A DNA stretch of 64,000 nt, taken from Candidatus Saccharimonadota bacterium (GTDB lineage: Bacteria; Patescibacteriota; Saccharimonadia; Saccharimonadales; Saccharimonadaceae). The stretch covers positions 62,001 through 126,000 of the forward strand of contig JAECRG010000001.1 of NCBI GenBank assembly GCA_015999875.1. Reading direction: 5' to 3'. Positions 18,346 to 27,710 of the stretch are shown piece after piece. Position numbers and translations under genes: made by a program. Positions within the stretch are counted from its first letter, which is position 1. Each line of letters opens with the position of its first letter. Below the pieces are notes generated by a model. That model worked only from the letters and a program-made list of their open reading frames with translations. It made no database searches and was not told the origin of the DNA.

Positions 18346-19104
18346 TTATTCCTCTCCCTCTTGCTGCGTAGCTGCATCTTCGCCGTATACGTGCAAAAAC
18401 ACATCATCCATCGTGGTTTTTTTGAATTTTTTTAGTACTTCCGATACCGTACCATATGCTGCCTTGTTGCCATCTTTGAGGAGTATCAAACGATCACATA
18501 AGCGCTCTACCTCTGACATATCGTGTGTAATCAGTATGATTGTGGCACCTTTTGCCCGCTGGGCTTCGATGATATCCATGAGGAGGCGTCGGTTGACTGG
18601 GTCGAATCCTTTGGTTGGCTCATCAAGTATGAGTACATCCGGGTCGTTCATGATAGTTACACCTAGCTGTACTTTTTGCTGCTGACCGCCAGAGAGCTTG
18701 TCTACTTTTGTCTTGGCTTTGTCCTCTAGCTTGACACGTTTAAGATAATTCAGTGACCACTCTTTGGCCTCGTTTTTGCCAAGACCCTTGAGTTGGCCGA
18801 AGTATGTCATGACATCTATGACAGATTCTTTTTTGTAGAGGCCACGTTCTTCAGGCAAATAGCCGAGCATTTTGCCATCCTCTGGCTCAAACGCTTTTCC
18901 ATTTATGGTGAGTGAACCGGCGCTCGGTTGATATATTCCTAGTAACGCTCGCATAGTGGTCGTCTTGCCGCTACCATTGCTCCCTAGAAAACCAAATGTT
19001 TCGCCTTTTTTGACCTCAAATGAAAGATCATCGATAACTGTCTTGTCGCCAAATTTCATCGTAAAGTTTTCGATGGATATGACTGAATCTGCGGCTTTTG
19101 TCAA
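18346..19104 (-). CDS. ABC transporter ATP-binding protein, NatA-like
   Basis: The 252-aa protein has Walker A LGSNGSGKTTTMR, signature LSGGQQQKVQLG, Walker B DVLILDEPTKGFD and H-loop ITHDMSEVE. It starts at TTG, supported by AAAGGAGG at a spacing of about 5. It is first gene of the operon ATPase-permease-regulator-kinase running to 15399. Confidence 0.93.
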   Translation of the reverse strand: MTKAADSVISIENFTMKFGDKTVIDDLSFEVKKGETFGFLGSNGSGKTTTMRALLGIYQPSAGSLTINGKAFEPEDGKMLGYLPEERGLYKKESVIDVMTYFGQLKGLGKNEAKEWSLNYLKRVKLEDKAKTKVDKLSGGQQQKVQLGVTIMNDPDVLILDEPTKGFDPVNRRLLMDIIEAQRAKGATIILITHDMSEVERLCDRLILLKDGNKAAYGTVSEVLKKFKKTTMDDVFLHVYGEDAATQQEGEE

Positions 19105-19192
19105 ACTAACCTCCTTTTCAACTCTTTCTATGATACCGTAGCTGCCCTTGTTTGAGCAACTAGCTTATCAGGACTGTGCTACTATATTACAG

Positions 19193-20410
19193 ATGCAAAC
19201 AGCACTACGCTTTACTATCCATGACCGTCTCGAAGGCGCACTTGCGCGCACGGGAACACTCGTCACGCCGCATGGCGAAATTCAGACGCCTGCGTTTATT
19301 CCAGTTGGCACAAAAGCTACACTCAAAGCTCTGACGCCAGAGCAGCTACTGGCTACCGGTGCCCAGGCTGTATTAGTAAATGCCTACCATCTCTATCTAC
19401 GTCCAGGCCATGAGCTTATCGACCGTGCGGGCGGCGTTCACGCTTTCATGAACTGGAAAGGCCCGATCTTTAGTGATAGCGGCGGGTTTCAGGTGATGAG
19501 TCTCGGAGTAGGTTTTAAGAAAGTTGTTGATATGGAGGGTGAACCTGACCAGCAGTCTACCAAAAAGAAAAAAGACAAATTGGCTTGGATCGATAATGAT
19601 GGAGTGCGGTTTAAATCGCACCTTGATGGAAGTATGCACCGATTTACCCCAGAGCTATCGATGCAGATTCAGCATGGTATCGGCGCAGATATTACTTTTG
19701 CATTCGACGAGCTTACGACACTGTTCCACGATTACGCATACCAAGTTGAGAGTTTGGAGCAGCGAACACATCCATGGGCAGTCCGTAGTCTCACAGAGCA
19801 CCAGCGCCTCAATGCAGAGCGGTCACATCGCCCTCCGCAAGCACTGTTTGGGGTGGTTCAGGGTGCGGATCATGAAGACCTGCGACGTCAGTGTGCGAAA
19901 TTTTTGGGCGCGATGGATTTTGACGGCTATGGTCTTGGTGGCGCACTTCGTAAAAGTAATATTGGCAACAACGTGCGATGGATGTGCGAAGAATTGCCAG
20001 AAGATAAACCTCGCCATATGCTCGGTATCTCCGAGCCAGACGACATTTTCGATTGTATAGAAAATGGCGCAGACACATTTGATTGCGTCTCCCCTGCCCG
20101 CGTAGGTCGAAACGGCGCACTATATACACAGAATGGCCGTGTGAATATAACACGATTGGAGTTTAAGGAGAAGTTTGAACCGTTTGACGCAGCATGTGAT
20201 TGCTATACGTGTCAGAATTTTACAGCAGCGTATCTGCACCATTTGTTTAAGGCGGACGAATTGTTATCTAACACTTTGGCGACAATTCATAATGAGCGCT
20301 TCGTCGTGAAATTGGTAGATGACATACGTGCGAGTATATCTGACGGTACTTTCTATGAATTTAAAACCTCATTTCTGCAATCCTATTACTCCCACTCCAA
20401 GATTGAGTAA
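19193..20410 (+). CDS. tgt: Queuine tRNA-ribosyltransferase (tRNA-guanine transglycosylase)
   Basis: It exchanges the wobble guanine of GUN-anticodon tRNAs for a queuosine precursor. Motifs: LVNAYHLYLRPG, FSDSGGFQVMSLG with the catalytic-region Asp, GVVQGADH, GYGLGGALR, and the zinc site CDCYTC plus a following His. The ATG at 19193 (405 aa) fits the family better than the upstream frame and lies just after TATATT, so it is probably leaderless. The queuosine precursor must come from outside unless synthesis genes lie elsewhere. Confidence 0.93.
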   Translation: MQTALRFTIHDRLEGALARTGTLVTPHGEIQTPAFIPVGTKATLKALTPEQLLATGAQAVLVNAYHLYLRPGHELIDRAGGVHAFMNWKGPIFSDSGGFQVMSLGVGFKKVVDMEGEPDQQSTKKKKDKLAWIDNDGVRFKSHLDGSMHRFTPELSMQIQHGIGADITFAFDELTTLFHDYAYQVESLEQRTHPWAVRSLTEHQRLNAERSHRPPQALFGVVQGADHEDLRRQCAKFLGAMDFDGYGLGGALRKSNIGNNVRWMCEELPEDKPRHMLGISEPDDIFDCIENGADTFDCVSPARVGRNGALYTQNGRVNITRLEFKEKFEPFDAACDCYTCQNFTAAYLHHLFKADELLSNTLATIHNERFVVKLVDDIRASISDGTFYEFKTSFLQSYYSHSKIE

Positions 20411-20460
20411 TACGGCCAGTATTTATAGCTAAGCGTGAGCGTTTATAGTATGATATCTGT

Positions 20461-20757
20461 ATGTATGGAATAATTGTTTTTGTTCATGTTGTCGCGATGG
20501 TGTCGTCAATGGCGCTTATGAGCGGAGCTGTTGGTCTGGGATTCCTAGGCAAGAAGATTGCACTACGTAGTGCAACTCTAGGGGTGTATGCTACTGTTAT
20601 CGGAACAATTAGCGGTATTGGATTACTGCTAGATAACCCGCTGTCTCTGCAATGCGTTTTTCTAACGGCGTACGTGGCAGGGGTCTCCGTGCTATATTAT
20701 TTCGGGTTTGGCTTCGGGGTGATGTCTGACGCTCGCTTGATCCGACAGCGCTTGTAA
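20461..20757 (+). CDS. Small membrane protein, 98 aa
   Basis: Three hydrophobic segments (about 3-24, 38-56 and 64-86) end in a basic tail (RLIRQRL). I recognise no family. An A/T-rich -10-like TATGAT lies 6 nt before the ATG, with no Shine-Dalgarno. It is followed about 40 nt later by the AI-2E-type permease with its own -10. Confidence 0.6.
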   Translation: MYGIIVFVHVVAMVSSMALMSGAVGLGFLGKKIALRSATLGVYATVIGTISGIGLLLDNPLSLQCVFLTAYVAGVSVLYYFGFGFGVMSDARLIRQRL

Positions 20758-20785
20758 GCTCCTGTTCAAGCATTACTAAGTGCGC

Positions 20786-20791
20786 TATACT
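20786..20791 (+). promoter_or_regulatory. -10 box, leaderless, of the AI-2E-family gene
   Basis: TATACT ends 6 nt before the ATG at 20798; there is no Shine-Dalgarno. Confidence 0.45.
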
Positions 20792-20797
20792 ACGGGT

Positions 20798-21931
20798 ATG
20801 AAAGTCCGCATTGATATTGATACAAATACTTTTGTTCGTTTCTGGCTCGTCGTTATAGGCTTTGGCCTAGTAGGGTTTGCAATTTATAGCGCCCGAACAG
20901 CACTTGTAATCGTCGGAGTTGCGCTATTTTTGGCATTAGCGTTGAGTAATCCAGTGACAAAACTTGCAAGTTTGATGCCAGGCAAAAGCCGTTTTGGCGG
21001 TACTGCGGCAGCATTCACACTGGTCGTGGCCTTCTTGGGGCTATTTATCGGGCTTATTGTGCCACCGGTAATCGAGCAGACGGTGCGTGTTGCTGATAAT
21101 GTACCTTCTCTGGTAGACTCTGCACAAGACCAGTGGCACCTTGTCGATGACCTTGTCGATCGCTATCACTTGCAGTCTCAAGTAGACAACACTCTCAATT
21201 CCGTCAAGGAAAATGCTACCGCATGGGCGGCAAATATTGGACAATCGTTTGTATCGAGTATAGGCTCGTTGTTTAGCGTACTTGCGGCGACCTTCTTGGT
21301 TATTGTGCTTGCGTTTTTGATGCTTCTCGAAGGCCCGGGGTGGCTCCGTAAACTGTGGAGTGTATACAGCGACGAAGAGAAAATGAAATACCATCAGCGC
21401 CTTGCGGGTCGTATGCATATGGTTGTAACTGGCTACGTGACGGGTCAGCTGGCCGTATCGAGCGTGGGCGCATTGTGCGCAGGATTGGTAGTATTCGCGT
21501 TACACTTCTTCTTTCCTGCGATACCTATGAACCTGGCTCTACCGACGGTTGCAATTGCATTTATATTCTCGCTCATACCAATGTTCGGTGCTACGATCGC
21601 GGGCATCTTGATCGCAATCCTGCTCGCCTTTAACGATGTTACTGCTGCAGTGGTATTTATTGTGTTCTTTGTCATATACCAGCAAATTGAAAACAACTTT
21701 ATTTCGCCAACAATTCAGTCCAAGACTGTGGAGCTTTCTGCCCTTGCGGTACTTGTTGCTGTGACTATCGGACTCTACGTGTTTGGGCTGGTGGGTGGTA
21801 TTATCTCGATTCCAATCGCTGGTTGTATTAAGGTACTTCTCGAAGATCATTTTGAACAAACTAAAAAAGCGCGTACAAAAAGCACTAAGCCGTTACATAA
21901 GCTCGTTAAAAAGCTGCAAGAAGAAGCTTAG
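20798..21931 (+). CDS. AI-2E family transporter (UPF0118)
   Basis: At 377 aa from the ATG at 20798 (the ORF track begins 6 codons earlier at GTG) it has two N-terminal TM pairs, a soluble amphipathic stretch (VADNVPSLVDSAQDQWH), and C-terminal TMs with the family motifs LIPMFGATIAGI and QQIENNFISPTIQSKTVELS. Members export small molecules or exchange Na+/H+; the substrate here is not determinable. The C-terminal tail is lysine-rich. Confidence 0.9.
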   Translation: MKVRIDIDTNTFVRFWLVVIGFGLVGFAIYSARTALVIVGVALFLALALSNPVTKLASLMPGKSRFGGTAAAFTLVVAFLGLFIGLIVPPVIEQTVRVADNVPSLVDSAQDQWHLVDDLVDRYHLQSQVDNTLNSVKENATAWAANIGQSFVSSIGSLFSVLAATFLVIVLAFLMLLEGPGWLRKLWSVYSDEEKMKYHQRLAGRMHMVVTGYVTGQLAVSSVGALCAGLVVFALHFFFPAIPMNLALPTVAIAFIFSLIPMFGATIAGILIAILLAFNDVTAAVVFIVFFVIYQQIENNFISPTIQSKTVELSALAVLVAVTIGLYVFGLVGGIISIPIAGCIKVLLEDHFEQTKKARTKSTKPLHKLVKKLQEEA

Positions 21932-21934
21932 CTT

Positions 21935-23380
21935 CTACTTATATTCCCAAAGTGAACCAGTAGCCGTGTCGCGAACAGTAATGCCTTGAGTAGCTAACGT
22001 GTCTCGGAGTATGTCTGATTTTGTCCAGTTTTTGTCTTCACGTGCGCGACGACGCTCCAGTATAAGCTGCTTAGCGTTGTCGCCTATATCTGGTGTTGAG
22101 GTTATAAGCTCAAACCCGAGTACGTTATCTACGTGCTGCAAGAACTCTGTAAGAGCCCGAGGGTCAATGTAGCTTGCTGTAGAATCTAGTACTTCGCCGA
22201 GTACGCGGTCTACATGTGCCAAGCCTTCAGAAGTATTCATATTGTCGTTGAGTACTTCTGTAAGTGCTTGCGATGCAGCGTATGCTGGTACTCGATTATC
22301 TCGCTGCTCATCGACGGTTTCGTGAAGCTGATGTCGCAATACGGCTGCACGGCGCCAATTGTGTAGACGATGTGTGGCAGAGGTAAGGTTTTCAAAAGTG
22401 AAGTTTCCTTCTGTCTGATAGCCGCTCTGTAGTATAAACATACGAAGGTCTTGTGGTGTATATCCTTTTGCCTCAAGGTCGTCGAGCGTGTAGCCGTTAC
22501 CTAGGCTTTTGCTGATTTTAGTGCCATCTACTTTGAGATGATTGTTGTGTAGCCAGTAATTACTGAATCGCAGTCCTGTTGCCGCTTCGCTTTGCGCAAT
22601 TTCGTTTGTATGATGCACGGGTATGTGGTCGATTCCTCCGGTGTGAATATCGAGGGTAGTTCCCAGTAAGTCCATGGCCATGGCGGAGCATTCAAGATGC
22701 CATCCCGGGAAACCTTTGCGAGTTGCATCACCCTTTAGTAGATCTACAGGTGTATCCCACTCCATGTCACGCGTCTCGCCAGAGGGGGTGAACTTCCAGA
22801 GTGCAAAATCACTTGCATTTCGCTTTGCCTGGTTGAATTCAACACGCGCACCGGCTTTTTGTGCATCGATATCAAGACGAGCAAAGTCGGCATATGTTGG
22901 GAATTTGCTCGTATCAAAATATATTCCATCATCTATCTGGTATGTATAGCCCTTTTGTCCTAGTGTTCGGACAAGCTCGAGCTGCTGAGGAATATACTCG
23001 GTGGCCTTTGTGATGTACTCGGGTTGCTTCAGATTGAGCCGCTGCATGCCACGCAAGAAGTCGTCTCCGTAGAATTTGGCTACGTCCCATGCGGTCTTGT
23101 CTTCGCGACGTGCACCTTTTTCAAGTTTGTCTTCTCCGTCGTCTGCATCGCTAACTAGGTGACCCACATCAGTAATATTCATAACGCGGTGAACTTTGTA
23201 TTCATTTGCTTCGAGTAGGCGTACTAGAATATCCCAGTAAACATAAGCAGTCCAGTTACCAATCGTAAGATAGTCGTATACGGTAGGGCCACAGGTATAA
23301 AGTTTTACTTCTCCCTCATGTTGTGGTATGAATTTTTCTGTCGTACGCGTGCGGGTATTGTAAAACTGTAAACTGCTCAT
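21935..23380 (-). CDS. cysS: Cysteinyl-tRNA synthetase, divergent
   Basis: It charges tRNA-Cys. At 481 aa it has class I motifs: CGPTVYD with a zinc Cys, a HIGH-equivalent TIGNW, a KMSKS-equivalent KISKS, a zinc-region GWHLECSAMAMD and HHTNEIAQSEA. The first HIGH histidine is Thr here, which is unusual. C-terminal DALR-like and anticodon regions are present. A TACAAT with TGG ends 7 nt before the ATG, inside the tail of the DHH gene, so it has its own leaderless start. Confidence 0.93.
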   Translation of the reverse strand: MSSLQFYNTRTRTTEKFIPQHEGEVKLYTCGPTVYDYLTIGNWTAYVYWDILVRLLEANEYKVHRVMNITDVGHLVSDADDGEDKLEKGARREDKTAWDVAKFYGDDFLRGMQRLNLKQPEYITKATEYIPQQLELVRTLGQKGYTYQIDDGIYFDTSKFPTYADFARLDIDAQKAGARVEFNQAKRNASDFALWKFTPSGETRDMEWDTPVDLLKGDATRKGFPGWHLECSAMAMDLLGTTLDIHTGGIDHIPVHHTNEIAQSEAATGLRFSNYWLHNNHLKVDGTKISKSLGNGYTLDDLEAKGYTPQDLRMFILQSGYQTEGNFTFENLTSATHRLHNWRRAAVLRHQLHETVDEQRDNRVPAYAASQALTEVLNDNMNTSEGLAHVDRVLGEVLDSTASYIDPRALTEFLQHVDNVLGFELITSTPDIGDNAKQLILERRRAREDKNWTKSDILRDTLATQGITVRDTATGSLWEYK

Positions 23381-23383
23381 GTA

Positions 23384-24370
23384 CTATATTGTACCAGATG
23401 CAATGGCTTTGTCGGTGGCCTCTATGAGCTCTTTGACGACTTGTTCCTCTGACTCGTAGACACGGAAGCCAGCGGCATATTTGTGCCCACCCCCACCAAA
23501 GTACCCTGCGACATCAGAGCTGATAGGACTATTGCTGCGCAGCTTACCTGTAAGCTTTCCATCCGGATATGTTTTGATTGCTACAGCAATCTCTACTCCG
23601 ACAACAAGTCGCATCTCGTCGAGTACTAACACGCTAGGGTTATATGCGTCGCTGTATTGTTGAATCTCATCGAATGGAATGCGGACAAGCGCGAGTTTAC
23701 CATCGCAGAAATATTCGATCCGCTCGATTAGGCGGCCTTTGTATTCTAAGATGTGCTGAGGCTTTTTCATAAATTCGCGTCGTCTCTCTTCTATTTTCGA
23801 GACGCTTGCGCCAAGTGCGGTCAACTCGCCCGCCACATGAAATGACTCAGGAATGACATTTGGTGTTGTGAGACCGAGGGTGTCTGATTGGAGCGCAACC
23901 ATCATGCTTTCTGCTGCTGTAGCGTTGATGCTCCACCCTGCTTCGATAGCTAAGTGATAGATTACTTGACTGGCGGCGGGTGCTTCTTCGATAAGTAGAT
24001 CATAGTCAAAGCTAAGATTTGGAGCCGTCTCTGTGTGGTGATCTATTACGAGCACGTTATGCGATTCGAGAAAGTGCCGTACTCCAGGTGTCTCTAATAC
24101 TTTACTCATCAGTACATCTGCAGTCGTGTCTACGATAATAGCTAAGTCCGCTTTTGCGTCAAACTCTGTTACTACCCGATCCCAGCCATGAATGTAGCGC
24201 ATGTATTTCGGTATTTCTACAGGGCAATAAAGTACGACCTCTTTGCCGAGATCTCCTAGAATTTCTTCGAGAGCAAGTGAGCTACCCAGACTGTCGCCAT
24301 CTGGGTTTTCGGCTTGGATTACAATAACTTTTTTAGAATTAGCAATAAGTTCAATAGATTTTTTGTACAT
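23384..24370 (-). CDS. DHH/DHHA1 phosphoesterase, NrnA-like
   Basis: A probable nanoRNase or pAp phosphatase that degrades very short RNAs or cyclic-dinucleotide products. At 328 aa it has motifs NPDGDSLGSSLAL (DHH motif I), VDTTAD, VIDHHTET (DHH), a long central linker, and the DHHA1 GGGGHKYAAGF. The start is the ATG 7 nt after TACAAT, 14 codons inside the ORF-track start. It precedes cysS. Confidence 0.9.
   Translation of the reverse strand: MYKKSIELIANSKKVIVIQAENPDGDSLGSSLALEEILGDLGKEVVLYCPVEIPKYMRYIHGWDRVVTEFDAKADLAIIVDTTADVLMSKVLETPGVRHFLESHNVLVIDHHTETAPNLSFDYDLLIEEAPAASQVIYHLAIEAGWSINATAAESMMVALQSDTLGLTTPNVIPESFHVAGELTALGASVSKIEERRREFMKKPQHILEYKGRLIERIEYFCDGKLALVRIPFDEIQQYSDAYNPSVLVLDEMRLVVGVEIAVAIKTYPDGKLTGKLRSNSPISSDVAGYFGGGGHKYAAGFRVYESEEQVVKELIEATDKAIASGTI
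23388..23393 (-). promoter_or_regulatory. -10 box, leaderless, of cysS
   Basis: TACAAT with an upstream TGG lies 7 nt before the cysS ATG and overlaps the last codons of the upstream gene. Confidence 0.45.
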
Positions 24371-24377
24371 TATTACT

Positions 24378-24383
24378 ATTGTA
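24378..24383 (-). promoter_or_regulatory. -10 box, leaderless, of the DHH gene
   Basis: TACAAT on the minus strand ends 7 nt before the ATG at 24370. Confidence 0.45.
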
Positions 24384-24452
24384 ACAGAGGTAAGGGATTT
24401 CTTGTATAGCAACCGTGGTTACCGAAGCCTGTTGGGAATGACTTAATACTAA

Positions 24453-25133
24453 CTACTCTATGATTCGGCAAGTCTGAGCATTGAATATTGTGTCTCTGGT
24501 GGTGTACTGGCGTTGCAAAGCCAGGGAGGGGTCCCAGTATTCTGTCGCCATACCCCCATTCTCACATGTATAAATAGCTATTTTGTCAGTGACTGGGATG
24601 GATGACATTGCAGCAAGCTCACCTTGGCTGAGGGTTGTCTCTGGTGATGTGTCGAATTGAGCAAGTGAAGTAGGATACATGTTGTGTAGGCTATAATAAA
24701 CCTCGGCTTTTTTTATCACCGACAATGCGACTGAGCTAGAATCATATTTAAGCTGTTGTGTTTCGGTTGTGCGCTGTGTTGCCTCGGCCCTTTCTTGAAC
24801 ACTTTTAAATCCTGCGATCGTGATTGCCGTAAGAATTCCAAGCATAATGATGCCAAGTAGTATGAATACCGAGTTGAGTACGATACCAACCGTGGCTAGG
24901 GTTGTTGGGTAACCCGCCTTTCGCGATTTACTCTTTGCTATTAGAGAAAGAATCAGGCCAACTACAGAAAAGAAAAAAGCTAAAACAATGCCGACAATCG
25001 CAAGTGTCTTACCGGGGTCATCGCCGGTTGGCTGCTCTGGAGTGGCCGGGCTGGACGGTGAGGCAGACGGGGGTTGATATGCTGGAACCGGCGGTGCTGT
25101 TTGTGGCGGCTGACTGTCTTCGTTTGGATACAT
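24453..25133 (-). CDS. DUF4190-like membrane protein with pseudopilin-like tail
   Basis: At 226 aa it has a proline/serine-rich cytoplasmic N-terminus (about 1-42), two TM helices typical of DUF4190 (about 44-66 and 77-105), then a stretch like pilins (ITIAGFKSVQERAEATQR) leading to an extracytoplasmic domain with two cysteines (YTCENGG, AQTCRIIE). The layout resembles a fusion of a DUF4190 anchor to a minor pilin-like domain. TAGGAG precedes the ATG. The function is unknown, but surface exposure is likely. Confidence 0.7.
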   Translation of the reverse strand: MYPNEDSQPPQTAPPVPAYQPPSASPSSPATPEQPTGDDPGKTLAIVGIVLAFFFSVVGLILSLIAKSKSRKAGYPTTLATVGIVLNSVFILLGIIMLGILTAITIAGFKSVQERAEATQRTTETQQLKYDSSSVALSVIKKAEVYYSLHNMYPTSLAQFDTSPETTLSQGELAAMSSIPVTDKIAIYTCENGGMATEYWDPSLALQRQYTTRDTIFNAQTCRIIE

Positions 25134-25169
25134 AAACTCTCCTATAAGTATAAGCTTTGTGCGAGTATA

Positions 25170-25784
25170 CTACAGGGTTCGTCGGCCTTCAAGTGCATGA
25201 GAGAGAGTAATTTGATCAGCATACTCTAGATCTACACCTACAGGAAGACCTCGAGCCAAGCGGCTCATTTTAACGGTCAATCCATGGTCTTCAATTTGGC
25301 GTTGTAAGAATAGAGCCGTAGACTCTCCTTCTACGCTCGCGTTGGTGGCGATGATGATTTCCTCGACGCTATCATCTCCAATACGCCTGAGTAGCTCAGG
25401 GATATGTAGCTGTTCGGGACCGATGCCATCGATAGGACTAATAGCGCCACCGAGTACGTGGTAAGTACCGCGATACTGCCCTGTGCGCTCTAGGGCAATA
25501 ATATCAAGTGGTTCTTCAACCACGGCTATGAGTGTTTTGTCTCGAGAAGAGTCGCTATATAGAGTAGACACCTCTTCTGAGCTATCGATGAGCGCGAATG
25601 TCACGGGGCATGATTTCACTCCAGTGTGAAGTTGCGTGATGGCGCTGGCTAATTTCTCGTTTGAAACTTGATTGGCGCGCAGCAAATGATACGCGTACCT
25701 TTCCGCGGTACGCGCACCAACACCTGGCAGCTTGCCGATCTCGTCTATAGTAGTAAGAAGTGCCTGGGGCAGCAACTGCGCCAT
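25170..25784 (-). CDS. recR: Recombination protein RecR
   Basis: It acts with RecO/RecF in loading RecA. At 204 aa (usual about 200) it has an N-terminal HhH (LPGVGARTAERYAYHLL) and a TOPRIM domain (VVEEPLDIIALERTG, GGAISPIDGIGPEQL, IIATNASVEGESTAL). The Cys4 zinc finger normally near residues 55-75 is absent; only one Cys (KSCPVTF) remains. It lies 4 nt downstream of ybaB, the classic pairing. Confidence 0.95.
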   Translation of the reverse strand: MAQLLPQALLTTIDEIGKLPGVGARTAERYAYHLLRANQVSNEKLASAITQLHTGVKSCPVTFALIDSSEEVSTLYSDSSRDKTLIAVVEEPLDIIALERTGQYRGTYHVLGGAISPIDGIGPEQLHIPELLRRIGDDSVEEIIIATNASVEGESTALFLQRQIEDHGLTVKMSRLARGLPVGVDLEYADQITLSHALEGRRTL

Positions 25785-25788
25785 CCGA

Positions 25789-26097
25789 CTACATGCCTGG
25801 CAAGTTCATGCCACCCATGAGGGGCTTCATCTTCTCGGCCGCAACTTCTTGTGCTTTGGCCATGCCATCACGTATAGCAGCTTCAAGCCAGCCTTCGAGC
25901 TCTTCGATGTCTTCAAGATCAACGTACTGTGGATTGATTTTGATATTTTCAACTTTGAGCTCGCCGTTGATCGTTACTTCAACTGCCGGGTCATCTGCTT
26001 CGTCGTCACCACCTGCAACGGCGATAATTTGCTGTTTTTTGAGCTCTTTTTGTGCCTTGCGTAGGTCGTTGAGCATTTTCATCTGGTCGAATGCCAT
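25789..26097 (-). CDS. ybaB: YbaB/EbfC nucleoid-associated protein
   Basis: This small dimeric DNA-binding protein of 102 aa has an N-terminal helix rich in Lys (LRKAQKELKKQQ), a beta-sheet core (VEVTINGELKVENIKINP) and a C-terminal helix plus a glycine/methionine tail. The start is the ATG following GAGGAGG. It sits before recR in an operon, as in most bacteria. Confidence 0.92.
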   Translation of the reverse strand: MAFDQMKMLNDLRKAQKELKKQQIIAVAGGDDEADDPAVEVTINGELKVENIKINPQYVDLEDIEELEGWLEAAIRDGMAKAQEVAAEKMKPLMGGMNLPGM

Positions 26098-26205
26098 GAG
26101 TATCAATTCCTCCTCTGAATTACTTCTATTATTATATCACGAGAATCTCGGACACCTAGGTAGTTACGAAATATTTCATTAAGAGCACTAAGCAGATCAT
26201 GATCG

Positions 26206-27690
26206 TTATTTAGTGGCTTTTTTGTAGATGTAGAGTCGATCGCTTTCCATGTGTAGCTCGCTAGTGGCTATGACTTCTGTGGGTCGCAAGTCAGAGGCGA
26301 TAATGCTACTGCTGCGAGTAGCAATTACATTTGTGTGGACTCCCCCGTCACGAAGTACATCCTTAGTTTGAGCACTTAGTGGGATATTCGAAAGATTATG
26401 CGAGTCGAAATATAATTTGTAAAATGGTAATTCACTAGGTGAAACAAGGACGCTTGGTTTGGGTATCGAATCAACTTTTGAGACAACAAGTTCTATATCG
26501 TTCGATGCAGAATTTGCAAGTGGCGCATAATAATGAAATGAGTAGAAATAGCGAACTGCGCCAGAGACAATGATACACGCAAACAAAATAGTGACAGGTA
26601 TGAGCGCAAATATGCGAGCATACGGGTTGCGCGGGAAAAGCTTGTACCAATAGTTAAGCAAGAAGCCGCTTCCAGACGCTACTAAAAGCGCGACGGGCAC
26701 TACAAGAAGCGCGAGTGACGTCGGATTCAACGTCACAACTGGTAGCAAAACAAGTAGCCATGTGAAAGTGAGATAACTTAGCGCCGAGTGGCGTCCGCGT
26801 AGTAGATGATAAACTCCGAGGCCTGCGAGAGATAGTGTGCTTAAGCCAAACACAGGAGCAAGTAACCCCGTCTGGTTGGTGGTGGTGGACGCGACATCTA
26901 TGAGCTGCATACCGAGCAGCTTGAGATTCGCGAGGATATCGAGAGAGAAGTGACTCGAATGGTATAGCAGCTGTGTCAAAAACGTGAGATCTCGATATGA
27001 TGCATATGCTATGAGCGCCAACATTGCGAAAATAACAAAGCCACCAAACATGATCGCTGAACGTGATGCTTTACGAAAGAGATATCGTGTATGTGGATGT
27101 AGTAAACTTGCAACTAGGAGCGCAAATAGTATATATGCGCTAAATGGAGTAAGCAGACTCAGCGCGGCTATGACGCTTCCGGCGTAAATTGCAAAAGGTT
27201 GAAGCGTGCGATTTTTGACGCCAAAACTCGCCACTAGGAGTAGTGCTACCGGCCAAAAGACTAGCATGATTTCTGGAGTACCAGTGGTTGCGAGAGAGAT
27301 AAAAAAGGCCGATACGACAATGATGCCACTTGCTAGGATACTAGCAGTTTGAGTAAAGCGCCTTCTTAATACTAAAATTAGGCCGGCAACTATCGCAAAA
27401 CCAAGCAATAGAGATGGTAGCTTCACGCTAATACTACTAAGTCCAAAGACGGAGATAGAGAGCTTCTGAAGCGCATGATATGGTAGATCAACTATTAGTA
27501 GACTTTCTGGGCGCGCAAAACTTAGCGATGCGCTCTGAAGTGCCGATTGCTGTTCGGCGGGTGTGTAGCCACCCGGTACGTACAGCGCTGCAAATACGAG
27601 TACACAGATAGTTGCTATGGCAAGAAAGCCATATCCAAGCCAAAAGCGCAGTTTATAGAGAGTATAGTTTTTAATGGTTTGTTTAGCCAT
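26206..27690 (-). CDS. GT39/ArnT-like polytopic membrane glycosyltransferase
   Basis: At 494 aa it has about 10-11 predicted TM helices. The first external loop has PGGYTPAEQQSALQSAS and the DLPYHALQKLSISVFG motif followed by SVKLPSLLLG, as in Dolichol-P-mannose mannosyltransferase/ArnT-type enzymes. The small C-terminal external domain (about 390-490) has no motif I know. It probably moves a sugar from a lipid carrier onto an extracellular acceptor. The usual DE pair in loop 1 is not obvious, so activity is uncertain. Confidence 0.7.
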   Translation of the reverse strand: MAKQTIKNYTLYKLRFWLGYGFLAIATICVLVFAALYVPGGYTPAEQQSALQSASLSFARPESLLIVDLPYHALQKLSISVFGLSSISVKLPSLLLGFAIVAGLILVLRRRFTQTASILASGIIVVSAFFISLATTGTPEIMLVFWPVALLLVASFGVKNRTLQPFAIYAGSVIAALSLLTPFSAYILFALLVASLLHPHTRYLFRKASRSAIMFGGFVIFAMLALIAYASYRDLTFLTQLLYHSSHFSLDILANLKLLGMQLIDVASTTTNQTGLLAPVFGLSTLSLAGLGVYHLLRGRHSALSYLTFTWLLVLLPVVTLNPTSLALLVVPVALLVASGSGFLLNYWYKLFPRNPYARIFALIPVTILFACIIVSGAVRYFYSFHYYAPLANSASNDIELVVSKVDSIPKPSVLVSPSELPFYKLYFDSHNLSNIPLSAQTKDVLRDGGVHTNVIATRSSSIIASDLRPTEVIATSELHMESDRLYIYKKATK

Positions 27691-27710
27691 GAATAGCTTT
27701 ATTATACTGT

